Assembly: GCA_046049675.1 (NCBI GenBank)
Contig: JBJORA010000074.1
Location: 1 to 64,000 of the forward strand
Reading direction: 5' to 3'
DNA from: CAIXQW01 sp046049675
GTDB lineage: Bacteria; Bacteroidota; Bacteroidia; Chitinophagales; Chitinophagaceae
Length of the DNA stretch: 64,000 nucleotides
In this document: piece by piece, positions 1 to 8,368 of the stretch
Layout of the letters: the number at the start of each line of letters is the position of its first letter
How positions within the stretch are numbered: position 1 is the first letter of the stretch
Notes under the pieces: generated by a model
Seen by the model: the letters and a program-made list of their open reading frames with translations, nothing else
What the model was told of the DNA's origin: nothing
Databases searched by the model: none
Translations under genes and position numbers: made by a program

Positions 1-2
1 CT

Positions 3-1649
3 AGCAATGCTACGATCTATGCAGTATTTGATTCAATATCACATTTTGGAAGTAGCATGCCATCGCCAACAAGTACTAATGGCGACACCGTATTTTGGGC
101 TGTCTCTGTTGCTAGTAACTGGAATAATATTGCTATAAGTTATAACATTCCACCATCAACACCCATGGGCACATTATTGCCCTTATCTTATGGCTTCTAC
201 ACAACGCAAAATGTGGATTCGGTTGTATACAATAATTTTAATAGTACAACTTTTACTGTATGCACTAGTTACGACCCTAATGATAAACAAGTTTTGCCAA
301 GTGGTCTTACAAGTGCCGGCTATATCACTAACAGCGATAGTGTGCTTACATATAGAGTCAATTTTCAGAATACTGGCACTGCAATGGCACTAAATGTGGT
401 TATACAAGATACCTTGAGTAACTATTTGGACGCAAGTACGCTAAGTGTGTTAGATGCAAGTCATACTTACTTTGTGAGTGTACAAAATGACAAGGAACTT
501 ACTTTTTCATTTCCAACAATTTATTTGCCAGATAGTAACACAAATGAACCATTAAGCCATGGTCACATTACTTATCAAGTGCGCACAAAACCAAATCTTA
601 GTGCTGGTACCGTAATAAATAATACTGCAGCAATTTATTTTGATTACAATGCTCCTGTCATCACCAATACGACAGTTAATACGATATACATGCCGCTAAG
701 TGCATCGGCCACTGCTAGTAGCGCAAATGCGTTGTGTAATAGTGCATGTGGTAATGGCTTTATTGTAGTGCCTATTAATGGTGGCGTGGCACCTTATACT
801 TATAGCATTGTGCCTAATTGTGGCGGTGTTTCGATTGTTGGCGATACAATTAAAAACCTCTTAGGCGGCACATATACTATAGTAGCCACAGATGCTTTAG
901 GTAAAACAATTTCCGTCTATACTACCATTGCCAACCCTGTGCCAATTACCATTACTGCCTATGCTAGCGACATATTGTGCTATGGCGATAGTAGTACAGT
1001 AAGTATAACAGCTAGCGGCGGTACGGGCACACTTAGTAATGAAGTAAATGGAGCAGCGGTAGGAAACGTATTTATTGCGCCTGCTGGCAACTACTCTTTA
1101 GTGGCTAGTGATGCGTATAATTGCAGCACATCAAATTCAATAAGCATTACGCAGCCAGCACTTTTGTCTATTAGCAACTTTGGCTATTCGATGGTAGGAG
1201 CAGAAGCTGCGCTAAGCGCAACTATCAGTGGAGGAGTTGGCAGTTACACTTATAACTTACTGATGCAAGTAAATAATACTTGGGTATTGCAGGGTACCTT
1301 CTCTGCATTGCCAATTACAGCAAATAGCAATGGCAACTATATGATTGTAGCCATAGACTCAAATGGCTGTCAGGTAAGTGATACGATTACAGTTGTAATA
1401 AGTAGCATAGACGGCCAACTTTCAAACGTTGCCGCACAAGCTAGTCCAAATCCATTTAGTGAAACAATTACAGTATCTCTTCCGACAGCATTACCAATGC
1501 CAGCGGTGATTGAAATGTACGATGCAACTGGCAAAAGAATGTTTGGCACATCGGCATCATCTAAAAAGCTCCAAATAGATACACGTCAATTTGCATCAGG
1601 AGTTTATTGGTTGAAGATTGGTGAGCAGACGATTAAGATGGTGAAGTAG
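3..1649 (+). CDS. T9SS-secreted SprB-repeat protein, 5' end cut off by window
   Basis: The reading frame is open from the first bases of the window, so this is the C-terminal part of a larger protein whose start lies outside. Nucleotides ~258-690 encode a DUF7619-like/DUF11-like module (YDPNDKQVLP, then VNFQNTGTA and DTLSNYLD). Nucleotides ~700-1400 encode three Ig-like SprB-type repeats, recognisable by Cys-x-Gly starts, GGVAPYTYS-type strands and GTYTIVATD-type ends. The last ~70 residues are a type A T9SS sorting domain (ASPNPF, then ATGKRMF and ASGVYWLKI). The family is exported by the T9SS and held at the cell surface or released; such proteins are often adhesins, but no binding partner can be read here. 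The DUF7619-like module recurs in the next gene, which suggests related cargo. Confidence 0.85.
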   Translation, partial: SNATIYAVFDSISHFGSSMPSPTSTNGDTVFWAVSVASNWNNIAISYNIPPSTPMGTLLPLSYGFYTTQNVDSVVYNNFNSTTFTVCTSYDPNDKQVLPSGLTSAGYITNSDSVLTYRVNFQNTGTAMALNVVIQDTLSNYLDASTLSVLDASHTYFVSVQNDKELTFSFPTIYLPDSNTNEPLSHGHITYQVRTKPNLSAGTVINNTAAIYFDYNAPVITNTTVNTIYMPLSASATASSANALCNSACGNGFIVVPINGGVAPYTYSIVPNCGGVSIVGDTIKNLLGGTYTIVATDALGKTISVYTTIANPVPITITAYASDILCYGDSSTVSITASGGTGTLSNEVNGAAVGNVFIAPAGNYSLVASDAYNCSTSNSISITQPALLSISNFGYSMVGAEAALSATISGGVGSYTYNLLMQVNNTWVLQGTFSALPITANSNGNYMIVAIDSNGCQVSDTITVVISSIDGQLSNVAAQASPNPFSETITVSLPTALPMPAVIEMYDATGKRMFGTSASSKKLQIDTRQFASGVYWLKIGEQTIKMVK

Positions 1650-1654
1650 GGGAG

Positions 1655-1679
1655 CGTTTATGCAAGCTACATATAAACG
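1655..1679. other. Hairpin after the SprB-repeat gene
   Basis: CGTTTAT (1655-1661) pairs with ATAAACG (1673-1679), six bases after the stop codon. There is no T-run after it, so it may stabilise the 3' end rather than act as a classical intrinsic terminator. The rest of 1680-1819 shows nothing recognisable. Confidence 0.3.
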
Positions 1680-1819
1680 TACTTGCAAGCGTAAATCTAT
1701 TATTCGTTAGTAAGCAGACCGATGATGCAATCGTCTTTACTAGGACTGTCTAAAGTTTACTTAGTGATAATTACAGACTTTTATAGCTTCGGAACAACCA
1801 AAAATACGCATAGCTACCT

Positions 1820-4800
1820 TTAGTAATTCAGCAATAATTTGGTGACAAAATTTCCAACACCATCAGGGCCTGAAAGGACTAATGTGTAAATACCTTGAGG
1901 CATTTCTGTTACCGTGATTAATTGACGACGTGAATCAATCGCAATTTCTAACACTTGCTTGCCTAATACATCAACTAATTTACATCTGTTATATAGTTGT
2001 ATTGGCATTTTTGATTGATCTATCCAAAAGCTGCCGTTAGTAGGATTGGGGTAAATGCTTGGTTGCGTAAGAGCTATTTGACCACTTGGCAAGCTTATAT
2101 CTGGAGCAATTTGTTGGTTGCAATTGCCTTCTGTAATGCGTAAAATATGTTTACTCAGAAGCATGTCGTTTGATTGTGTTTTTAACCAAACTTTCTTTGC
2201 AATTAATTGGCCTTCTTGTAAGCCTTGTTTAGCTGCGATTTTGTAACGGATGTAACCGCTTTTTGTGGTGCTATTAGAAAAATCAAAGTCAACCTTTAGC
2301 ATGCCATTTTCATTTAGGGTGATTGTACCTGCGGGCACTAACGCTACTATCTCAAGCGTACCTAAATCCAATAAGTTGCTTAGTGTGTCTTGTATGGAAC
2401 AGCTTTGTCCAGCAATGTCAATATCATTTACACGAATTGTGTACTCAATAGATTTACCCTTTGCAATATCGCTCAGACAAATGTTCGGTTTAGGTGTACA
2501 AGCAATATGTAATTTGCTATTCATGGCGGCTTTGCTTATGCTAACCATGTCACTATTGTTGCTTGGATTCGTATCTGGTCTTACTGTAGCAATCGTGCCT
2601 GCCCAAGTGATAGTGTCTGCGCTATTTGTAGCATGCCCGTACACAATAACTTGTTGTGTTGACACGCCTGGCTGAATACTTATATTTTGCCATGCTATCT
2701 TTTGCGCAGATATATAAGTTGGTTTTATACTAGCGCTATCAAAAACAACATTAGTTGGCAGTTGCAAATATGCCATCCCATTTTGGGCAGTACCACTATA
2801 GTTGTGCAAATTAATCGTACAGGATAAGTTGTAGGCAGAACCTATTGCGGGATTTAGCGTTAAGCCTAAGTCGCATATGGTTTTGTCGCGGTATAAAGCA
2901 ATTTGATTTTGTTGCAGGAGTTGTTGTATGCAGTTGTTTTGCTGTAACCAATAATCCGAAACCACAGCACTTGCTTGTGGTGCATTGATTGCGAATTTGC
3001 CGTCTGCGTTACTAAGTGCCGTATTATACTTTTTGTTGATGGGCACAAATGAAGCTCCTTGTTCCAAGTTATCATGAATGCCATTATTATTATCATCGTA
3101 GAAAACCGTGCCGCTTGTAAGCTGTGCCGGCGGACCTTTTTTCCAGACAGATGCATTAGATGTGCCATAGTACAGCTCGCCATTGTGGTATGCGCTACAA
3201 GAAATGAGGTGTGAGGTAGGTTGAAATGGCATTGGAAATATCGTGTCCGCTTGCGCTTGCCATGTTTTGCCGCTATCTATGCTAAATATGTGTCGCTGAG
3301 GTGCATTACAATTGTTTACCATCCATATGCTGTCGCTACCAAAGAACTCAGTGATATTCCAGAAGCCACTGCCAATTGGCAGTTGTGTGAAAGTGGCAGG
3401 CAGATAGTTAAGACCATCACTACTTGCAAGCATTATTGTGTTTGCACCTGCAAACACCGCAATAAATTTACCATTACTATGTAAAATTTGGCAGTCATTG
3501 TAGCTTGCAGGGTTGGGCAAGTTGGTATTAGCAAAGAAGTTATACTGAAGCGTAGCGGTATCTAGTTTGTACATGTCACCATTAACCAAAAGGCTTTGTG
3601 CGCTTGCAATTCGGATGATACTGCTTATTGCATCGCTACAATTTATAACTACCTTTTGCCAAGTTTCACCAAAATCCTTGCTAGCATATCGTGTAAATTT
3701 TCCAAAGTAGTTCGGTGAGTCTGCAATTACGATTGCGCTACTAATCTCATTTTGTAACTGCACGTATAAGTAGCTAGGCACGTAAGTTAATTGTATTGTG
3801 CTATCGCCTGAATCACTTACCATACCTATTGAATTTGTACCGCGATGATAACATAAAAGTGTGTCCGAAAAAATTTGAAGGTGTCTGTTCGTGAAGCTGC
3901 CTGAACTTCCAAAGGATGATCTGTGTGTTAGCTTCCAATGCTGTCCGCCATCGGTTGTCTTATAGATGCAGTTATGTGTTAGCGCAAACAAAGCGTCACT
4001 TGATGGCTGTAAACCTAAAATCTCAACACTAGGCGATGTATTATACATGTTATAGGACGAGTCATCAAGACTATTGTAAATTTTTGCTGCATAGTCAGGA
4101 CCAGAGCAAAAAAAACCTAGAGCTGAATTTGGCAATTCGCTATATGTTCTAATCCGAATAAATGGGTGGTTTTCCGACAAAACAGTCCAATTCAGCCCAC
4201 CGTCTATTGAACGGTACCAAATTCGGTGACTTAAAAGAGTTCCCTGGTTAGTGAAATATAGGCTGTCAGCTTGCAAAAGAATGCCATTATGATTTGCTAG
4301 CCAACGGCGTGTTATTATGCGTTTTGGCGGTAAAATGATAGCAGTATCAACTAGCCCCGTTGCTAAGTTCTTGCGATATACATAGCAATCAGTATCATTA
4401 TTTTTAATTGCATAATAAAGGTTGCTATCTAAAGCACCAATGTATAAATAGGGAGAAGTGTTAGCATTGGTATCGATGACCATCCAAGAATTACCTTCAT
4501 CATTGCTATAAAATAGGCTAACAAGGCCTTGGGGGAAAACTGGCTCATTTTGCAAAATGGACTTACCCGCAATTGTTACATCATACGCTTTCGCATTTAA
4601 CGAATCGCTCAATGGAGCCTTTTGCCACGTCAAGCCAAAGTCTTTAGTAACCGCACGGCAAATTTGTTCTATGTACAACCTTAAAGTTGACGCGCTTTGA
4701 AATTCAAACGGTCGGTGGTTCATTTCGTCAATGCCACTACCCGTTTGAACAGAAGCCGGTAGTTTTAAATGTGACCAAGTAAGCCCATTGTCTATACTTC

Positions 4801-5116
4801 TATAGTAGTGTATACTATCTGCTTGAGTAATGCCATAAAAATGTGAGACTAAAGCAATAATGCTATCCCCGTTCACCGCCAAGGATCTAAATGGCCATTC
4901 ATCTACTCCTGGGCATTTCGTAGTCGTTTGCAAGGTGTCGTCACTATAGTATAGCCCCAGATTAGTAGCAATCCATATTCTGTTATTGCTTCCTAGAGCC
5001 ATGTCGTTGATGCCTCCATCGTATGGCCCGTTAGTTTGTATGAGTTGTGCATGCGCAACACTGCCTGCTAAAAGAATGCTCAGAAGCGCTAGTATAAGTC
5101 GGGTAAATCGCATCAT
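1820..5116 (-). CDS. T9SS-secreted Asp-box beta-propeller protein
   Basis: 1098 residues with a clear signal peptide (ILALLSILLAGSVAHAQ). Seven Asp-box/BNR motifs of the form S-x-D-x-G-x-T-W lie between residues ~107 and ~620: SIDNGLTW, TKDFGLTW, SNDEGNSW, SIDGGLNW, TTDGGQHW, SKDFGETW and SIDSGKTW. They indicate one or two sialidase/sortilin-like propellers. An SdrD B-like module (GTVFYDDNNNGIHD, ~666) follows, then a CARDB-like stretch (~760-870), a DUF7619-like module (~890-985, DTLSNLLDLG) and a type A T9SS sorting domain (~1022-1098, IYPNPTNG). The sialidase catalytic residues (Arg triad, Tyr/Glu pair) are not evident, so this is more likely a binding or structural surface protein than a glycosidase. 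The start could equally be the second Met. Its 5' flank holds a purine-poor repeat. Confidence 0.85.
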   Translation of the reverse strand: MMRFTRLILALLSILLAGSVAHAQLIQTNGPYDGGINDMALGSNNRIWIATNLGLYYSDDTLQTTTKCPGVDEWPFRSLAVNGDSIIALVSHFYGITQADSIHYYRSIDNGLTWSHLKLPASVQTGSGIDEMNHRPFEFQSASTLRLYIEQICRAVTKDFGLTWQKAPLSDSLNAKAYDVTIAGKSILQNEPVFPQGLVSLFYSNDEGNSWMVIDTNANTSPYLYIGALDSNLYYAIKNNDTDCYVYRKNLATGLVDTAIILPPKRIITRRWLANHNGILLQADSLYFTNQGTLLSHRIWYRSIDGGLNWTVLSENHPFIRIRTYSELPNSALGFFCSGPDYAAKIYNSLDDSSYNMYNTSPSVEILGLQPSSDALFALTHNCIYKTTDGGQHWKLTHRSSFGSSGSFTNRHLQIFSDTLLCYHRGTNSIGMVSDSGDSTIQLTYVPSYLYVQLQNEISSAIVIADSPNYFGKFTRYASKDFGETWQKVVINCSDAISSIIRIASAQSLLVNGDMYKLDTATLQYNFFANTNLPNPASYNDCQILHSNGKFIAVFAGANTIMLASSDGLNYLPATFTQLPIGSGFWNITEFFGSDSIWMVNNCNAPQRHIFSIDSGKTWQAQADTIFPMPFQPTSHLISCSAYHNGELYYGTSNASVWKKGPPAQLTSGTVFYDDNNNGIHDNLEQGASFVPINKKYNTALSNADGKFAINAPQASAVVSDYWLQQNNCIQQLLQQNQIALYRDKTICDLGLTLNPAIGSAYNLSCTINLHNYSGTAQNGMAYLQLPTNVVFDSASIKPTYISAQKIAWQNISIQPGVSTQQVIVYGHATNSADTITWAGTIATVRPDTNPSNNSDMVSISKAAMNSKLHIACTPKPNICLSDIAKGKSIEYTIRVNDIDIAGQSCSIQDTLSNLLDLGTLEIVALVPAGTITLNENGMLKVDFDFSNSTTKSGYIRYKIAAKQGLQEGQLIAKKVWLKTQSNDMLLSKHILRITEGNCNQQIAPDISLPSGQIALTQPSIYPNPTNGSFWIDQSKMPIQLYNRCKLVDVLGKQVLEIAIDSRRQLITVTEMPQGIYTLVLSGPDGVGNFVTKLLLNY

Positions 5117-5188
5117 TGCCAGTGATATTATTTATAAAGATACGACTTTTTGCAAAATCACACTCACTCCCAAACACCAACCCAAACC

Positions 5189-5221
5189 CTAAACACACTC
5201 TAAACACACTCTAAACACACT
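5189..5221. repeat. Three tandem 11-bp repeats, cytosine-rich strand
   Basis: CTAAACACACT occurs three times head to tail without mismatch (5189-5199, 5200-5210, 5211-5221). It sits inside a longer C/A-only stretch (~5158-5243) that also has two copies of CAAACACCAA. It fills the gap between the hydrolase stop and the start of the propeller gene, both on the minus strand. On that strand it would be transcribed as a G/T-rich leader. Confidence 0.85.
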
Positions 5222-5245
5222 CACACCCAAACACCAACTCACACA

Positions 5246-6451
5246 CTATTCCTCTACTTCCCAACTCTGCGCCGCCGCCTGATTGCCCTTGATGATATTA
5301 TAAATACCAAGTGGGTGGTAGTAAACTTGCTTATTGTATTTATTGCTCAATACAATAATGGTGAAGTTCTCGTTGATGAAACGGTAAAACACAGTGTTGT
5401 TGCCATGCCAGTAACCGTTATGGAAAATAATTTTTTGATCGGGATATTGCATCATGCGCCAACCAAGACCATAGTTTTTAATGCCTGAACTTTCAAAGCT
5501 GTAAGGTGAGTACATTTCATCTAGCGTCTTTTGCTTGATAAGTTTGCCGCCATACAAAGCCTGATCCCATTTGAGCATGTCGCGTGGTGTACTATATGCT
5601 CCCTTATCACCACTGATGCCATCAAAAGCCATATCGTTTTGTACAGCCCATTTACTGCCTTTATAATTTTTGCAATAGTTTTCTGCATGTACTTGTGTGG
5701 CATCAAAAATATAGGTGCTTTTCATGCCAAGCGGTTCAAACAGAAATTTCTTCATAAACTCAGGGAAACTCTTGCCACTTACTACGCTTACAATATGGCT
5801 CAACAATGCAAAATTTGTATTAGTATACTTAAAGCGTGTATTTGGAGAAAAATAAATCGCAGGTCTTTTATTAACGAGCATGTCAACTAATTCTTGATTC
5901 GTCATAAAAAAGCCGGCCTCTTTTTCGCGCAGGCCCATGGCAAAATTCAAATACTCTGGCAAGCCGCTACGATGATTGAGTAGCATACGTATTGTAATGC
6001 CTTGGTATGGGAAACCAGGGATATACTTTTCTACGGGATCATCAAATTTTAGAAGCCCCTTGTCTTTTAGGAAGCAAACCGCTGCTGCTGTAAATGGCTT
6101 GCTTGTGCTTGCAAGTTGGCTAGCTGTTTCAGGGCTCCACATGCGACCACTTTCGCGCTGACTGTAACCAAAATAACGCTCGTAAAGCACTTTGCCTTTA
6201 GTGGCTACTAAAACGCTACCATTGAAGCCGCCATTAACTCGAGTGCGGTAAAAAGTATCGAGGCTATTGATAATGCGGCGTGCTTCAGCCGAATTAGTGT
6301 CGGTAAAATTGAGGTCGATGCGTGCAAATTTTGGCGGCTCACCGAGGTTTGGCGGTAACTTTGCATCAGGCGAAGTGGTGTTTAGGCCATTGTTGCACCC
6401 AAAAGCCAATATAAAGGTGGCAATTGTTAATATCCGAAGCTGCATCCCCAT
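5246..6451 (-). CDS. Serine beta-lactamase-like/PBP-type hydrolase, lipoprotein
   Basis: 401 residues in the beta-lactamase class C/penicillin-binding-protein-like serine hydrolase family. Motifs in order are SxxK (STSK in ASTSKPFTAAAV), YxN (YTNTN) and an HxG third motif (HNGYWHG), with ILLNHRSGLPEY-type HxSGLP between the first two. The N-terminus is a lipoprotein signal ending in AFGC, so the enzyme is probably anchored to a membrane and faces the periplasm or outside. Family members include D-Ala-D-Ala carboxypeptidases, esterases and D-aminopeptidases; the sequence does not decide between them, and resistance to beta-lactams should not be assumed. Translation may start at 6451 or two codons later at 6445. 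It stands alone, divergent from the acyl-CoA dehydrogenase. Confidence 0.85.
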   Translation of the reverse strand: MGMQLRILTIATFILAFGCNNGLNTTSPDAKLPPNLGEPPKFARIDLNFTDTNSAEARRIINSLDTFYRTRVNGGFNGSVLVATKGKVLYERYFGYSQRESGRMWSPETASQLASTSKPFTAAAVCFLKDKGLLKFDDPVEKYIPGFPYQGITIRMLLNHRSGLPEYLNFAMGLREKEAGFFMTNQELVDMLVNKRPAIYFSPNTRFKYTNTNFALLSHIVSVVSGKSFPEFMKKFLFEPLGMKSTYIFDATQVHAENYCKNYKGSKWAVQNDMAFDGISGDKGAYSTPRDMLKWDQALYGGKLIKQKTLDEMYSPYSFESSGIKNYGLGWRMMQYPDQKIIFHNGYWHGNNTVFYRFINENFTIIVLSNKYNKQVYYHPLGIYNIIKGNQAAAQSWEVEE

Positions 6452-6521
6452 TGCTGCTAAGTTACTGCTTGCTACTGATTTATTTTCTATGCGCTTATTT
6501 TTTAGATAAACTTTTACACAT

Positions 6522-6529
6522 TAAGTTTG
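6522..6529 (+). promoter_or_regulatory. Candidate -7 element of the acyl-CoA dehydrogenase gene
   Basis: TAAGTTTG fits the Bacteroidota -7 consensus TAnnTTTG and lies 57 bases before the preferred ATG at 6587. No TTG is seen at the expected -33 distance. Its position makes the upstream in-frame ATG at 6527 an unlikely start. Confidence 0.35.
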
Positions 6530-6586
6530 TACACATTGCCAGTGGCCTTTTGCCACATGAGGGCATTAAAACAATTTATTACTATT

Positions 6587-7726
6587 ATGAATTTTCAATT
6601 AACCGAAGAGCATCTCATGATTCAGAAGATGGCTCGCGACTTTGCACAAGCAGAGCTATTACCTGGTGTTATCGAGCGCGATGAGCATCAAAAATTTCCT
6701 GCAGAGCAGATAAAGAAAATGGGTGAGCTTGGCTTTATGGGCATGATGGTAGATCCTAAATACGGCGGTGGCGGTATGGATACCATCAGCTACGTGATTG
6801 CCATGGAAGAAATTAGTAAGATTGACGCAAGTGCAAGTGTGTGCATGAGCGTAAATAATAGTTTGTATTGCTGGGGCGTAGAACACTATGGTACAGAAGA
6901 GCAAAAGCAAAAGTTTCTTGTACCCGCAGCTACTGGCGAAAAAATTGGTGCATTCTTGCTAAGTGAGCCAGAGGCAGGTAGCGATGCAACTAGTCAGCGC
7001 ACTACTGCCGAAGACAAAGGCGACCACTATGTATTGAACGGTATTAAAAATTGGATTACAAATGGCAATACTGCAAGCTTTTATATTGTAATAGCACATA
7101 CCGATCGCGAGAAAGGCCATCGTGGTATTAATGCTTTCTTAGTAGAAAAGGAAACTGCTGGTGTAACTGTTGGTGCTAAAGAAAACAAAATGGGTATTCG
7201 TGGCAGCGATACACATAGCATAATGTTCAACGATGTAAAAGTGCCTAAAGAAAATAGAATTGGCGAAGATGGCTTTGGCTTTAAGTTCGCTATGAAAATT
7301 TTGGCAGGTGGTCGTATAGGCATTGCTAGTCAAGCTTTAGGTATTGCTAGCGGTGCATATGAGCTTGCGCTTAAGTATAGTAAAGAGCGTAAGGCATTTG
7401 GCAAAGAAATTATGCATCATCAAGCAATACAGTTTAAGTTGGCTGACATGGCTACTGAAATTGAAGCTGCACGTTTGCTTTGTTTTAAGGCTGCTTGGGA
7501 AAAAGATAATGGTCAAGATTTTGCATTAACTGCAAGTATGGCGAAACTATATGCAAGCGATATCGCACAAAAGATTACTAACGAAGCAGTACAAGTGCAC
7601 GGTGGATATGGCTATGTGAAAGAGTTTCACGTAGAGCGTTTAATGCGCGATGCAAAAATTACGCAGATCTACGAAGGTACCAGCGAGGTGCAACGTATTG
7701 TAATTAGCAGATCTATTTTGAGCTAG
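6587..7726 (+). CDS. Acyl-CoA dehydrogenase (short-chain/butyryl type)
   Basis: 379 residues from the ATG at 6587, the normal family length. An in-frame ATG at 6527 would add 20 non-family residues. The FAD flavoenzyme catalyses alpha,beta-dehydrogenation of acyl-CoA esters and passes electrons to electron-transfer flavoprotein. Visible signatures are LTEEHLMIQKMARDFA at the N-terminus, the FAD/substrate loop FLLSEPEAGSDA, WITNG, GGRIGIASQALGIA and the C-terminal IYEGTSEVQRIVIS. The Glu in the last motif is the catalytic base in short- and medium-chain enzymes. It is likely used in fatty-acid or branched-chain amino-acid breakdown. It is a single transcription unit, with a good terminator 20 bases after the stop. 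Confidence 0.95.
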   Translation: MNFQLTEEHLMIQKMARDFAQAELLPGVIERDEHQKFPAEQIKKMGELGFMGMMVDPKYGGGGMDTISYVIAMEEISKIDASASVCMSVNNSLYCWGVEHYGTEEQKQKFLVPAATGEKIGAFLLSEPEAGSDATSQRTTAEDKGDHYVLNGIKNWITNGNTASFYIVIAHTDREKGHRGINAFLVEKETAGVTVGAKENKMGIRGSDTHSIMFNDVKVPKENRIGEDGFGFKFAMKILAGGRIGIASQALGIASGAYELALKYSKERKAFGKEIMHHQAIQFKLADMATEIEAARLLCFKAAWEKDNGQDFALTASMAKLYASDIAQKITNEAVQVHGGYGYVKEFHVERLMRDAKITQIYEGTSEVQRIVISRSILS

Positions 7727-7746
7727 TTTAAGAACAGATATTTATG

Positions 7747-7773
7747 AAAGGGCGCTGTATAGTGCCCTTTTTT
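7747..7773 (+). terminator. Intrinsic terminator after acyl-CoA dehydrogenase
   Basis: A 10-bp stem (7747-7756 with 7761-7770, one G-T pair) with loop GTAT is followed by a T-run. It directly follows the gene on the same strand. Confidence 0.85.
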
Positions 7774-7783
7774 ATGCAACACA

Positions 7784-7814
7784 TTGTGTGCATCGCAAAG
7801 CTTTGCTACATTTA
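7784..7814 (+). promoter_or_regulatory. Candidate promoter of the small membrane protein
   Basis: TTG at 7784-7786, a 20-base spacer, then TACATTTA at 7807-7814, one base off TAnnTTTG. The start ATG at 7838 is 23 bases downstream. Confidence 0.45.
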
Positions 7815-7837
7815 CCCTAACAAATCACAAAGCTACA

Positions 7838-8323
7838 ATGATTGAAAAGTATTTTACAGCCGAAAAAAATGAAAGCACACTATTCATAGCTGTAGGCATA
7901 GCTGCGATCGCCTGCTCAGTGTATTTTCTGACTAAGACAAAGGTGCCACTTTATAATGGTATGGCATATCCGCTAATTGCAATTGCACTAATTCAGATAG
8001 CAGTTGGCGCGAGTGTATTTGTTAGAAGTCCTAAAGATATTGTGCGCGTAAATACAATAGTTAGCAGCGACAAATCAAAAATTTCCACCGAGGAAATTCC
8101 TCGCATGAAAACAGTAATGAAAAACTTCGCTACTTATCGCTGGGTTGAGATTGCGCTTTTACTCATGGGTCTTGCATTGTTTTTTACTATGCAAGCAGAA
8201 AGTTTGGCTAAAGGCATAGGCTTAGGATTGGCGATACAATCGGCTTTGATGCTTTTACTAGACTATTTTGCAGAGCAGCGTGGTACGGCCTACTTGGCTT
8301 ACTTGCAAGACTTAGTAAAGTAG
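7838..8323 (+). CDS. Small four-helix membrane protein, function unknown
   Basis: 161 residues from the ATG at 7838. An upstream in-frame ATG at 7784 falls on the candidate promoter. Four hydrophobic segments are visible: LFIAVGIAAIACSVYFL, YPLIAIALIQIAVGASVFV, WVEIALLLMGLALFFTM and IGLGLAIQSALMLLLDYF. A ~45-residue polar loop between the second and third contains SKISTEEIPRMKTVMKNF. The end is AEQRGTAYLAYLQDLVK. I do not recognise a named family. It lies between a terminator and the convergent alkC gene, so it is probably transcribed alone. Confidence 0.75.
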   Translation: MIEKYFTAEKNESTLFIAVGIAAIACSVYFLTKTKVPLYNGMAYPLIAIALIQIAVGASVFVRSPKDIVRVNTIVSSDKSKISTEEIPRMKTVMKNFATYRWVEIALLLMGLALFFTMQAESLAKGIGLGLAIQSALMLLLDYFAEQRGTAYLAYLQDLVK

Positions 8324-8331
8324 CATTGCTT

Positions 8332-8368
8332 AAATAGCAGTTGCGCAGGGCGCTAGTAACAGCTATTT
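8332..8368. other. Long imperfect inverted repeat between convergent genes
   Basis: AAATAGC (8332-8338) pairs with GCTATTT (8362-8368), extended by GTT/AAC after one mismatch. The GC-rich loop contains GCGC/GCGC. It lies between the convergent membrane-protein and alkC stops and covers the alkC stop. There is no T-run, so its role as a bidirectional terminator is uncertain. Confidence 0.35.

Noticed and set aside
5246..6451. Calling the serine hydrolase an antibiotic-resistance beta-lactamase
   Set aside because: The motifs are shared by carboxypeptidases and esterases, the third motif is HNG rather than KTG, and it is a lipoprotein; resistance cannot be inferred.
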